9,701 bases of DNA, from contig JAFYDO010000304.1 in NCBI GenBank assembly GCA_017544745.1, positions 1-9,701 on the forward strand, written 5' to 3'. The notes beneath the pieces were generated by a model that was not told the origin of the DNA, did no database searches, and saw only the letters and a list, made by a program, of their open reading frames with translations. Positions within the stretch are counted from its first letter, which is position 1; every line of letters starts with the position of its first letter. This DNA is from Treponema sp. GTDB lineage: Bacteria > Spirochaetota > Spirochaetia > Treponematales > Treponemataceae. Positions 1 to 7,594 of this stretch are shown here, in pieces. Made by a program: the position numbers and the translations under genes.

Positions 1-372
1 ACCGAGCTTTACAATTCAATCAAACAGAAAATTGAACAAAAAAGGCTTATTATCCGCGGATTTGACACTTCTTCGCTTGAAATACGGTTCCGTAATATAC
101 AGCAACCGCTTTTGAACAGATTTGACCGCGCAAAGGAAGGACTTTCTGATGGAATTACCCAAAAGCTGCGTGATTTAAGGACAAGAATTGCAAACTGCAG
201 GACTATTCTTGAAAATGCAAGTCCACAAACCATATTTGACCGCGGATATTCTATGGTAACTGATGAAAAAGGAAATATTATAAGAAGCTCTGCACAGGTA
301 GAATCGGGCGCCCTGCTTACGATAACACCGGCAGAAGGAAAAATAAAGGCAAAGGTGGAGGAAAAAGTATGA
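1..372 (+). CDS. xseA: Exodeoxyribonuclease VII large subunit, C-terminal part (5' end outside window)
   Basis: The frame is open from the first base and ends at TGA 370-372, giving 123 residues of the C-terminus. Exonuclease VII degrades single-stranded DNA to oligonucleotides in the cytoplasm and acts in mismatch repair and recombination; XseA is the catalytic and DNA-binding subunit. The visible part starts in the helical region (a run rich in K, R, Q and L). It ends in the typical small beta module, with SPQTIFDRGYSMV at about residues 76-88 matching the family's SPL..L.RGY.iv signature, followed by a G-rich beta stretch. A TTG at 112 is an internal codon, not a start. The stop overlaps the ATG of xseB (ATGA at 369-372), which implies translational coupling. 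The catalytic N-terminal half lies outside the window, so activity cannot be judged here. Confidence 0.93.
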   Translation, partial: TELYNSIKQKIEQKRLIIRGFDTSSLEIRFRNIQQPLLNRFDRAKEGLSDGITQKLRDLRTRIANCRTILENASPQTIFDRGYSMVTDEKGNIIRSSAQVESGALLTITPAEGKIKAKVEEKV

Positions 373-626
373 ACACATTTGAAGAAAATTTGAATAAGCT
401 TGAACAGCTTACAGCAGATATAAAAAGAAGCGATATTTCGCTTGAGGATGCACTCAAGGATTTTGAAGAAGGAATTAAGCTTGCCTCCGGAATGGAAAAA
501 CAACTGGACGAAATTGAAGGAAAGGTTCAGATTTTGATGAGCGAGCCAAACCCAATGGACAGCCAGAACAAGCCTGTACTTGATGATTTTTCTGAACAGG
601 GCGAAGTAAACGGAACCAGAAGATGA
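369..626 (+). CDS. xseB: Exodeoxyribonuclease VII small subunit
   Basis: The protein has 85 residues, slightly longer than the usual 60-80. It is the helical small subunit that binds the XseA helical region in several copies to form active exonuclease VII. The sequence FEENLNKLEQLTADI near the N-terminus, ISLEDALKDFEEGIKLA (about 23-39) and LDEIEGKVQIL (about 46-56) fit the family pattern closely. The extra length is a polar tail of about 28 residues after the conserved two-helix core, rich in N, D, Q and E and probably disordered. The start is ATG 369, with GGAGG at 357-361 lying inside the end of xseA. The stop overlaps the mutL start (ATGA 623-626), so the gene sits in a coupled xseA-xseB-mutL operon. 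Confidence 0.95.
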   Translation: MNTFEENLNKLEQLTADIKRSDISLEDALKDFEEGIKLASGMEKQLDEIEGKVQILMSEPNPMDSQNKPVLDDFSEQGEVNGTRR

Positions 627-2401
627 GCCAGCAAAGCCCTGTACGAACCTTAAATTCAGAAGTTGCGCGAAAAATTGCGGCCGGAGAAGTAATTGACCGC
701 CCTAATGCAGTTGTGCGCGAGCTTATGGATAACGCCATAGACTCAGGTGCAACACAGATAACTGTAGAAATTGCAGGCGGCGGAATAGAAAAAATACGTG
801 TAAATGACAACGGCTCGGGCATGACAAAGGACGATTTATTTAACTGTGCCCGCCCTCATGCAACAAGCAAAATTGCTACAGAAACAGACCTGCTTAATCT
901 TTCTACGCTGGGCTTTAGAGGAGAAGCACTTGCTTCCATTGCAGCAGTTGCCCGTCTTAGCATAATAAGCGGCGGCTGGAAAATGCGTGCCAGCATTACC
1001 GAAGACCATATAATTGAGCCGGTTTCTCCTACAGAAGGTACAATTGTTCAGTCAGAAGGGCTTTTTGAAAATTTTCCTGCACGCCGTCAGTTTTTAAAAC
1101 GTGCTGCCACCGAAGGCCTTATGTGCCGTAATACCTTTATAGAAAAAGCTGTTGCACGCCCGGACATTGCATTCAGATTTATAAGCGACGGAGAAATAAA
1201 AATAGATTTGCCTGCAGGACAAACCTTGCGCGACCGTTTTGTAGATGCAAACCATTATGAATACGACAAAAAGCTTTTTTATGAGGTTAAAGGCCAGGCA
1301 TCCGGCTCCGAACCCGACTGGAAATTCAGCATAATAATTGGAGAACCTGCAGTTTCGCGCTCCAACAAAAAAGATATTTTTATTTATGCCAACACAAGGC
1401 GCATTCAGGAATATTCACTTGTTCAGGCTGTAGAATACGGCGGACAGGGCTTTTTTCCAAACGGCACCTACCCCGTTGCCTGTGTTTTTACCTGGATAAA
1501 TCCAAAGCTCATTGATTTTAATATTCATCCGGCAAAAAGGGAGGCTCGTTTTTATGATATTTCTGAGCTGCATCATGCAATAAGCACTTCTTTGAGGCAG
1601 TTTTTCCACAATTATACCTACCAGAACTTTTTGAATGATAAGCCGGCAGATGAACCTCAAGACGAACCGGTATATGAAAGGCATATTCAGTATAAAGGCC
1701 CTTCGACAGGTTCAGTTCATGACCTTCGTTCTAAGATTATGCCTTCTTTTTATTCGAATACCACCCCCAGTTCTAAGCTTAGTTCAAATCTTGCAGAACA
1801 GGCACTTTCTGGTTTTGCTTCGCAGGAGCCGGAATTTATTCCACCGCAAAAGGAAGATGCAAAAGTCCGCTTTATAGGCTGTGCACTCGGAACCTTTCTG
1901 CTTGCAGAAAAAGGAAGCAGCCTTTATATAATTGACCAGCACGCAGCCCACGAAAGACTGCTTTTTGATAAAATTATGGCTTCTCAAGGCGGCCGACAGT
2001 CACTTTTAATTCCGTATAAAATACGCACGGAGTCCAAGACTCAGGACAACCAGCTTGAAAAATTAAAGGAAAGACTTGGTCAGATTGGCTTTGAAGCAGA
2101 AAAAAAAGAAGACGGCTACTGGGAAATTACAACAATTCCGGAACGCTGGACAGGCACAGAATACGACCTTAGGTCTCTCATTTTTGTAAAGAATGTAGAG
2201 CCGGAACAGATTATCCGTTCTGTTGCAGCCATGACTGCCTGTAAAGCAGCAGTAAAAGACGGTTATGTACTTGATGACGAAACCGCAGCAAAGCTTGTAG
2301 AGCAGGCCTTCTCTCTGGAAGACCCGCACTGCCCGCACGGAAGACCAATATACACTGTTATATCAAGAGCCAGATTATTTGAATTAGTTAAGAGAACTTA
2401 A
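623..2401 (+). CDS. mutL: DNA mismatch repair protein MutL
   Basis: The protein has 592 residues, normal for MutL. The N-terminal GHKL ATPase is complete: E33 and N37 in the VVRELMDNAIDSGA motif, DNGSGM at 62-67, and GFRGEAL at 97-103. MutS-dependent mismatch recognition is relayed through ATP-driven dimerisation of this domain. A polar linker of about residues 330-410 precedes the C-terminal dimerisation domain. That domain carries endonuclease-type motifs: DQHAAHE at 438-444, ACKAAVK at 539-545 and CPHGRP at 570-575. The sequence QSLLIP at 459-464 fits the QxxLxP beta-clamp-binding motif of MutL nicking enzymes. In DQHAx2Ex4E the last acidic position is D449 rather than E. No strong Shine-Dalgarno is visible before ATG 623, so translation probably depends on coupling to xseB. 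The 3' end overlaps the convergent TPR gene by 18 bases. Confidence 0.97.
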   Translation: MSQQSPVRTLNSEVARKIAAGEVIDRPNAVVRELMDNAIDSGATQITVEIAGGGIEKIRVNDNGSGMTKDDLFNCARPHATSKIATETDLLNLSTLGFRGEALASIAAVARLSIISGGWKMRASITEDHIIEPVSPTEGTIVQSEGLFENFPARRQFLKRAATEGLMCRNTFIEKAVARPDIAFRFISDGEIKIDLPAGQTLRDRFVDANHYEYDKKLFYEVKGQASGSEPDWKFSIIIGEPAVSRSNKKDIFIYANTRRIQEYSLVQAVEYGGQGFFPNGTYPVACVFTWINPKLIDFNIHPAKREARFYDISELHHAISTSLRQFFHNYTYQNFLNDKPADEPQDEPVYERHIQYKGPSTGSVHDLRSKIMPSFYSNTTPSSKLSSNLAEQALSGFASQEPEFIPPQKEDAKVRFIGCALGTFLLAEKGSSLYIIDQHAAHERLLFDKIMASQGGRQSLLIPYKIRTESKTQDNQLEKLKERLGQIGFEAEKKEDGYWEITTIPERWTGTEYDLRSLIFVKNVEPEQIIRSVAAMTACKAAVKDGYVLDDETAAKLVEQAFSLEDPHCPHGRPIYTVISRARLFELVKRT

Positions 2402-4483
2402 AAGCCCCGCAACCTCTGCCTTCCTGTAACTTGGATTTTTTTCCTGTACATAGACAAGGTATTTTTCGGCACCGGCATTATCTCCAAGCTGCATGCAGAC
2501 CTTAGCAAGTTCAATGTATGCATCCCAGTTTTCCTTATCGGTTTTTAAGAGCTCTACATAGGTAGATTTTGCGTAATCATACTGACCTGCCTGAGCATAA
2601 GCTTTTGCAAGATTTGCCCGAATAGAGTCGCTTTTTGAGTCCAGACGCAGCGCATTCTGATAGAATTTAACTGCATTTTCGTAATCCTCTTTAAGAAGAT
2701 AGGCTTTTCCAAGATTGTTATTAGCTTCGATATTGTTTTTATCCTTGTTGTAAACCTGAAGGAAAAGATTTAATGCTGTATCTGTTTCCGGCGGATCAAG
2801 GGTAAGGTACATTACACCAAGATTGATTTTTGTCTTGGCATGATCCGGATTAAGCTTAAGAACTTCCATATAAATTGGAATTGCCGCATCAATTTTTCCC
2901 TGTTTATCAAGCACAAGGGCGTAGTTATATATAATGTTTACTTTAGAAGCATCGGTTTTAATATAATCCTTTTCTTCATATGCTTCTCGTGCATATTTTT
3001 CGGCATCTGCAATTTTTCCGTCATCGTAAAGAACTGTAGAAAGGTTGTACTTGGTAAGAGTCATGTTTTCGCTTGGAGAAAGCATTGTAAGAGCCCTCTT
3101 GTAGCTGTCTGCAGCTTCGGCATAATTCTTTTTTTCGTAGTAGGCACTACCAAGTCCCATTGCAGCCTGAACATTTATATTGTTGATTTTAAGTACTGCT
3201 TTGTAAGCGTCTATTGCACCTGTATAATCCTTGCGGTCTGCAAGAATACGCGCTTCTTCCAGATATGCCTTTTCGTGTCTAGGGTCTATATCAATTGTCT
3301 TACGGAAGGCTGCAAGAGCAGCTGTATCATTCTTAAGCTTTTTCTGTGTAAGTCCTAGGTTATAACGGCTTGGTGCATAGTCTGTTTTGAGTTCACAAGA
3401 TTTTGTAAACGAGTTAGCAGCATCATTGTATTTTCCGAGTGTATACTGGATTTTACCAAGGTTGTACCAGTAAAGGTAGTTATTAGGGTCATATTGTACA
3501 GCAGCCTTCATCTCTGCAAGCGCAGTATTATAATCCTTATTATCCAGAGCATTCTGAGCAAGAATATAATGTGCTCCTGCATCCTTAGGATCCGATTTTA
3601 TAGCTTTCTGGGCCATTGCAACTGCATTATTCATAAGCTGCTGCTTTTTTTCCGGTGTATCTGCTTTTTGAGCAGCTTCGTACAGTGCCTGTGCAATTTC
3701 TGATTCTTTAGATGCAATAAAGCTGCTTCCGGCTTCTCCAGGAATACTTGAATCTGCCATATTAAAATGCTTCATGGCTTCTTCTATGTTACCCATTGCA
3801 AGGGCTGTCTGCCCCTGTTTAATTTCGTCATTTATAGAGTCAATTTTCTTTTTAAGCTCTGCATTCTTTTTAGCTAAAGCTTCTTCCTCTGCCTTACGCT
3901 TTTCTTCCTGCTGACGTTTAAGCTCTGCAGCTGCAGCTTCTTCTGCTTTTTTCTGTGCGGCTTCGGCCTGCTGGTCTGCAAGACGTTTTTCCTCTGCCTG
4001 CTGCTGGCTTTCCTGCAGTCTCATAAGATTTTCCATTGCACGGCGGCTTTCTTCTGCCTGTTTATTAGATTCTTCCAGTGCATTTTTCATAGAAGAAAGC
4101 GAATCCTGCATTGCGCTTGAGATTCCGGAAGTATCTACATCAATTTTAAGGCTGTCACCATAGCCGCTTCCATTTAAACCTGCAGCTCCATTACCTGCCC
4201 CGGAAACATCTCCACCTGCAGCCTTCTTCATATCAAGAATGCTGTTCCAGATAGACCATACGTCTTCATCATCGCCATGCTTTTCAAGGTAAGCATCAAG
4301 CTTGTTTAAGGCACGGTCATATTCACCGCGTTCTGCATAGGTACGGGCCAGATTAATAAGATTCTTTTTTGACCCCGAAGAGTTTTTGCTTACACAGCCA
4401 CCAATACAAAGCAGGCAGATAAGAACTATAGCACCTGCCACTGATGAGATTATAATTATTTTTTTCTTTTCTTCTTTTGTCAT
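2384..4483 (-). CDS. Large membrane-anchored TPR protein with coiled coil, probable lipoprotein
   Basis: I prefer ATG 4483 (699 residues) over the upstream in-frame GTG at 4492, because that GTG lies inside the Shine-Dalgarno GGGTGG. A lysine-rich n-region (3-8) is followed by a hydrophobic stretch (9-29) ending in IGGC with Cys30, a relaxed lipobox of the sort spirochaetes use; a plain membrane anchor is the alternative. Then come one TPR (about 39-72), a Gly/Ser/Asn-rich linker (about 85-115), a long A/E/K/Q coiled coil (about 125-215), and roughly a dozen TPR units to the C-terminus. Examples are NYLYWYNLGKIQYTLGKYND and ANNNLGKAYLLKEDYENAV. TPR arrays bind proteins, so a scaffold at the periplasmic membrane face is inferred. 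The partner is unknown. The stop of the upstream TPR gene lies 12 bases before this start, so both probably share one transcript. Confidence 0.85.
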   Translation of the reverse strand: MTKEEKKKIIIISSVAGAIVLICLLCIGGCVSKNSSGSKKNLINLARTYAERGEYDRALNKLDAYLEKHGDDEDVWSIWNSILDMKKAAGGDVSGAGNGAAGLNGSGYGDSLKIDVDTSGISSAMQDSLSSMKNALEESNKQAEESRRAMENLMRLQESQQQAEEKRLADQQAEAAQKKAEEAAAAELKRQQEEKRKAEEEALAKKNAELKKKIDSINDEIKQGQTALAMGNIEEAMKHFNMADSSIPGEAGSSFIASKESEIAQALYEAAQKADTPEKKQQLMNNAVAMAQKAIKSDPKDAGAHYILAQNALDNKDYNTALAEMKAAVQYDPNNYLYWYNLGKIQYTLGKYNDAANSFTKSCELKTDYAPSRYNLGLTQKKLKNDTAALAAFRKTIDIDPRHEKAYLEEARILADRKDYTGAIDAYKAVLKINNINVQAAMGLGSAYYEKKNYAEAADSYKRALTMLSPSENMTLTKYNLSTVLYDDGKIADAEKYAREAYEEKDYIKTDASKVNIIYNYALVLDKQGKIDAAIPIYMEVLKLNPDHAKTKINLGVMYLTLDPPETDTALNLFLQVYNKDKNNIEANNNLGKAYLLKEDYENAVKFYQNALRLDSKSDSIRANLAKAYAQAGQYDYAKSTYVELLKTDKENWDAYIELAKVCMQLGDNAGAEKYLVYVQEKNPSYRKAEVAGLLSSLN

Positions 4484-4495
4484 TTTTTCCACCCT

Positions 4496-5317
4496 TTAAT
4501 CCAACTCTGATTCAAAATCATAATCTATCAGGTCTTCTGTACCCGATGTCATGTTTGTAGAATCTGTATTCTGCAGCGAGCTTGCAACATCTTCAAGCAG
4601 TTTTCGGCGGCGTTCGGCTTCTTCCTGCCTCCTTATTTCTGCAAGACGTTCTTCTTCTGCACGTCGTTCAGCTTCAAGGCGTTCTTCCTCTTCCCTCTGA
4701 CGTGCAAGCTCTTCTGCCATGCGCTTTTCTTCTTCGGCAATACGTGCGGCTTCTTCGGCTGCAATACGAGCTTCTTCCTCCTGGCGCGCAACCTCCTGTT
4801 TTAAAAGTGCAAGAAGCTCTTCTATTTTGGGACGCTGTGCATCATTAGGTTCCATAACAATAAACTTTTCATAATCTGTTATGGTTTCGCTGTATTTCTG
4901 TGCCATAAGATAGGCATTTGCGCGGTTTAATAAGGCTTGAGTATATTTAGGATCTGCAGAAAGTGCAAGTGAATAGCTTTTGGCAGCATTTTCATAGTCG
5001 CCCATAGCGTAATAGGAATTGCCCTGATTAAAAGCAAGTACCTTTTTATTTGTAGAAGGAACCTTAAGTCCTCTTGCAAAAGCATCTACAGAATTCTGAT
5101 AATCTCCTGTCTGATAATAAGCAAGTCCCAGATAATTATAGGCTGCAGACGAAGCTGAACCGCTGTTTATATCATCTTCAAGAAAAAGCAGTGCTTCGGC
5201 AGGTCTATTGCTTTTAAAAAGTTTTTCTCCTTCGCTTTCGGCAAACAGCGAAGTTAGCGGTAAAAATATAAAAAAACACAAAAGAATACCGTATATTGCA
5301 TTATATTTTCTATTCAT
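4496..5317 (-). CDS. Secreted (periplasmic) TPR protein with long charged helix
   Basis: The start is ATG 5317 (273 residues). AAGGGGG lies 7 bases upstream of it, whereas a TTG at 5323 would sit almost on that Shine-Dalgarno. A signal peptide is clear: MNRK, a hydrophobic core of about residues 7-24, and a likely signal peptidase I site after LFA26. About four TPR units follow (about 28-165), including AYNYLGLAYYQTGDYQNSVD and FNQGNSYYAMGDYENAAKSY. A stretch rich in E, R and A (about 173-246) should form a long coiled coil or single charged helix, similar in composition to TolA stalks. The last ~28 residues are polar and acidic, ending FESELD. It is the first gene of a two-gene minus-strand operon with the larger TPR protein, which has the same parts in a different order. 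Function is not recognised; an envelope scaffold or partner protein is inferred. Confidence 0.85.
   Translation of the reverse strand: MNRKYNAIYGILLCFFIFLPLTSLFAESEGEKLFKSNRPAEALLFLEDDINSGSASSAAYNYLGLAYYQTGDYQNSVDAFARGLKVPSTNKKVLAFNQGNSYYAMGDYENAAKSYSLALSADPKYTQALLNRANAYLMAQKYSETITDYEKFIVMEPNDAQRPKIEELLALLKQEVARQEEEARIAAEEAARIAEEEKRMAEELARQREEEERLEAERRAEEERLAEIRRQEEAERRRKLLEDVASSLQNTDSTNMTSGTEDLIDYDFESELD
4600..4800 (-). repeat. Low-complexity repetitive DNA coding for charged helix
   Basis: On the + strand this stretch repeats variants of CTTCTTCGGC, GCAATACG and GCTTCTTC. On the coding strand these give repeated EEAARIAEE-like and EEERLEAERR-like units. The repeats are imperfect and stay in frame. 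They reflect the heptad or charged-helix composition of the protein, not a mobile or regulatory repeat. Such tracts can change length by slippage in whole codons. Confidence 0.6.
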
Positions 5318-5465
5318 AAGCAATCCCCCTTTGACATAAGGAATTAAATCTAATATTCTTATTATCGGTGGTATATAATTTTACTATATTTATAATATTA
5401 TAACCAATAAATAAAGTTAAAGTAACCACTACAGTGCAGGTATAGTTCTGGAGGAGGAAAAAGCC
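5318..5465. promoter_or_regulatory. Divergent AT-rich intergenic promoter region
   Basis: This gap of about 148 bases separates the start codons of two divergently transcribed TPR genes and should hold promoters for both. The sequence TATAATATTATA at 5391-5402 is a perfect palindrome that offers a -10 hexamer on the + strand (5391-5396) and on the - strand (5397-5402). The minus-strand -10 has only a weak -35 (TTACTT, 5420-5425, spacer 17). A consensus TTGACA at 5331-5336 with TATTCT at 5354-5359 (spacer 17) is another + strand option. A further TATAAT lies at 5374-5379. Shine-Dalgarno sequences flank the region: AAGGGGG (rc of about 5325-5331) for the minus gene and GGAGGAGG at 5450-5457 for the plus gene. 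Which hexamers are used cannot be decided by eye. Confidence 0.45.
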
Positions 5466-6842
5466 ATGAGTCCCTTTGCAATTGTTGCAGTATGTGTTCT
5501 GGCTATTTTTATAACTGGTCTGCTGGTTTTTATTATTAGAACCTCGCTTACCCCAAAAAAAGTAGACTCTATTCCTAAGCTTATTAAACAGGGAAAAACT
5601 CAAAACGCCATTAAGATGGCAAAGCAGATTCTTTCCAAGGATCCTAAGAATTACATTGCCCATTATTATCTGGGTAAAGCATACCTAAAAGAAAACAAAA
5701 CTGAACTTGCTATAATTGAATATAAGCTTGTAAACGAAAACGCACTTTTTGGTCCACAACTTGATGAGCTTACCTTCCGCCAGGAGTTTGCACAGCTTTT
5801 GATGAAATATAATCAGCCGCAGGAAGCCTTGCGCAACTATCTTTTGCTTACCAAGCTTGAACCAAACAATCCCGAAAACTTTTATAATACCGGTTATCTT
5901 TACGAACAGGCCAACCGCTACGACCTTGCAATGGGCTTTATGCAAAAAACAGTTATGCTCAATTCACGCCATGCAAAGGCTCATGCAGAAATTGGTCTTA
6001 TGCACTACCGCACAAAGAACTTTGGCGAAGCAAAAAAAGAAATTGATATTGCAATAAAGCTTAGTCCTGAGACCTATTCTTCCTACTATTATCTGGGAAA
6101 AATCGAAAAGGACGCAAAGGATCTTGGTGCAGCAATCAAATCCTTTGAAAAAGCCCAGCGTGACCCTGAAATTAAACAGAAAGCAATCATAGAACACGGT
6201 TCCTGCTTTATGCTTGCAAACCGCTTTGACAACGCAGCCATGGATTTTCAGCGTGCAATTGAACTGGACAAGGAGAATCTTAACGGCGAAACTCTTTATG
6301 CACGATATTTTCTTGCTACCTGTTACGAAAAAAGCCGTCAGATTGATAAAGCTATTGAACAGTGGGAACAGATTTATAAGAGAAACAAGGCTTTCCGTGA
6401 TGTTTCGGCCAAGCTTTCTGAATATAAGGACCTTCAGGCAAACGATTACCTTAAGGATTACCTTACCTGCAGTAACGAAGAATTCCAGATTATCTGTAAA
6501 AATGCTGTTGAAAAGGCACTCAAACACCAGGTTCTTTCGTGCGAGCAGAAAAAATGGGGCTGCCAGATTACAGGCGTAGACAAGGCTTCTGAAGGCTGGA
6601 GAAATATGCGTAAGCAGGTTGCTATGTTCCGTTTCTTCCGCGAGCCGGATCCAATAGAAGACGACATGGTACGCGAAACCCTCGATGCATTAAAGACTGC
6701 AAACTGCCAGAAAGGCTTTATTTTCTCTTCTTCCGGTTATTCAAATGCAGGAAGACACTTTGCCGAAGGCCGTCCTCTGGAATTAATTGACAAAATCAAG
6801 CTTGAATCTCTTCTTTCCAGCGCAGGCTCGTCAGAGGCATAA
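5466..6842 (+). CDS. Membrane-anchored TPR protein with C-terminal degenerate Mrr-like nuclease domain
   Basis: The protein has 458 residues and starts at ATG 5466 behind a strong GGAGGAGG. One transmembrane segment (about 4-24) without a lipobox is followed by a positively charged RTSLTPKK segment. This suggests the N-terminus is out and the rest is in the cytoplasm. Residues of about 33-315 form roughly eight TPR units, for example AHYYLGKAYLKENKTELAI and FYNTGYLYEQANRYDLAMGF. The C-terminal part (about 335-450) resembles the Mrr-type restriction endonuclease fold: KGFIFSSSGYSNAGRHFAEG (416-435) followed by PLELIDKIKLESLL matches the family's KG.f.TtsGfs..A..fA....ieLIDg..L pattern. The strand that should carry the catalytic QxK reads VAMFRFF (385-391), so Q and K are replaced by M and R. 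A non-catalytic nucleic-acid or protein-binding domain is inferred. The TAA overlaps the next ATG by one base. Confidence 0.8.
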   Translation: MSPFAIVAVCVLAIFITGLLVFIIRTSLTPKKVDSIPKLIKQGKTQNAIKMAKQILSKDPKNYIAHYYLGKAYLKENKTELAIIEYKLVNENALFGPQLDELTFRQEFAQLLMKYNQPQEALRNYLLLTKLEPNNPENFYNTGYLYEQANRYDLAMGFMQKTVMLNSRHAKAHAEIGLMHYRTKNFGEAKKEIDIAIKLSPETYSSYYYLGKIEKDAKDLGAAIKSFEKAQRDPEIKQKAIIEHGSCFMLANRFDNAAMDFQRAIELDKENLNGETLYARYFLATCYEKSRQIDKAIEQWEQIYKRNKAFRDVSAKLSEYKDLQANDYLKDYLTCSNEEFQIICKNAVEKALKHQVLSCEQKKWGCQITGVDKASEGWRNMRKQVAMFRFFREPDPIEDDMVRETLDALKTANCQKGFIFSSSGYSNAGRHFAEGRPLELIDKIKLESLLSSAGSSEA

Positions 6843-7594
6843 TGAAGATTCTTTGTCTTTCGGACTATGTAGACCCGCTTATCTATAACCAGAATATAAA
6901 GCAGGCGTTTTCTGATGTAGATTTAATACTCTGCGCAGGAGACCTCCCCCTGGATTATGTAGATTTTGTGGTAACTATGCTCAATAAGCCTACATATTTT
7001 ATATTCGGTAACCACAACCTAAACGATTTTCACTTCTATCACAAATCTGCACGGGACCTTTCTGTAACGCTTGAACATCAGATTCAAAAACAGAGCTTTG
7101 GACACGGAGGTACTTACGCAGGCTTTAAGGTGCTAAAAGACTCTTCACTCATGATTCAGGACCCAAAAACCGGAAAAAAAAGGCCGCTTCTTATTGCGGG
7201 AGTTTCGGGTTCCATTCAGTATAACAAGGGCTTGAATCAGTATACGGAACGGCAGATGAAAAATAAGCTTTTGCAGCTGGTTCCGTCCCTTATAAAAAAT
7301 AAAATTAAATACGGTACATATCTTGATATTTTTCTGACACACGCTTCTCCACGGCATATTCACGACAAGGAAGATCCGTGCCACAAGGGCTTTGAATGCT
7401 ATAACTGGTTTATACAAAAGTACAAGCCGGCATTTATGATTCACGGACACATCCACCTGTATGATGCAAGGGAGGAACGCGTAACAAAAGCAGGAGACAC
7501 AACCATAGTTAATGCATACGCACACTGGATAATTGAGTATCCTGCAAAAGAAGAGCAGCAAACGGGAGGCAATAATAGTGAACTTGATAGATAA
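6842..7594 (+). CDS. Calcineurin-like metallophosphoesterase with atypical first metal motif
   Basis: The protein has 250 residues, and its start ATG shares one base with the previous stop (TAATG). The order of motifs is that of calcineurin-like phosphoesterases, which use two metal ions to hydrolyse phosphomonoesters or diesters. They are SDYVDP with D8, GDLP with D34, GNHN with N57 and H58, THASP with H167, and HGHIH with H201, H203 and H205. The first motif is normally DxH; here it is D-Y-V, so the metal-1 histidine is Val10. D11 could substitute as a ligand, but that is inference. The substrate is unknown; cyclic nucleotides, nucleic acid ends or phosphoproteins are all possible. There is no signal peptide or membrane segment, so it is cytoplasmic. 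It lies between, and is coupled to, the TPR/Mrr-like gene and the ParB-like gene, suggesting a joint role. Confidence 0.85.
   Translation: MKILCLSDYVDPLIYNQNIKQAFSDVDLILCAGDLPLDYVDFVVTMLNKPTYFIFGNHNLNDFHFYHKSARDLSVTLEHQIQKQSFGHGGTYAGFKVLKDSSLMIQDPKTGKKRPLLIAGVSGSIQYNKGLNQYTERQMKNKLLQLVPSLIKNKIKYGTYLDIFLTHASPRHIHDKEDPCHKGFECYNWFIQKYKPAFMIHGHIHLYDAREERVTKAGDTTIVNAYAHWIIEYPAKEEQQTGGNNSELDR

Noticed and set aside
2840..3358. Open frame of 172 residues on the + strand inside the TPR gene
   Set aside because: It is antisense to a clear TPR-coding region, rich in Cys, Phe and Ile as expected of a shadow frame, and has no recognisable family or supporting start signal.
4484..4492. GTG at 4492 as the start of the large TPR protein
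   Set aside because: It lies inside GGGTGG, the likely Shine-Dalgarno for ATG 4483, so it is more likely part of the ribosome binding site.
4600..4800. Repeats as a possible CRISPR or mobile element
   Set aside because: The units are short, imperfect, in frame and without spacers; they are explained by the charged helical protein segment.
5318..5323. TTG at 5323 as the start of the secreted TPR protein
   Set aside because: It would be about one base from AAGGGGG; ATG 5317 has normal spacing and gives a proper signal peptide n-region.
5964..6527. Open frame of 187 residues on the - strand inside the TPR/Mrr-like gene
   Set aside because: It is a shadow of the well-supported + strand gene, with no domain pattern.
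7533..7577. ATG 7533 as the start of the ParB-like gene
   Set aside because: It would extend the overlap with the phosphoesterase gene to 62 bases and has no clear ribosome binding site, unlike GTG 7578 behind GGGAGG.
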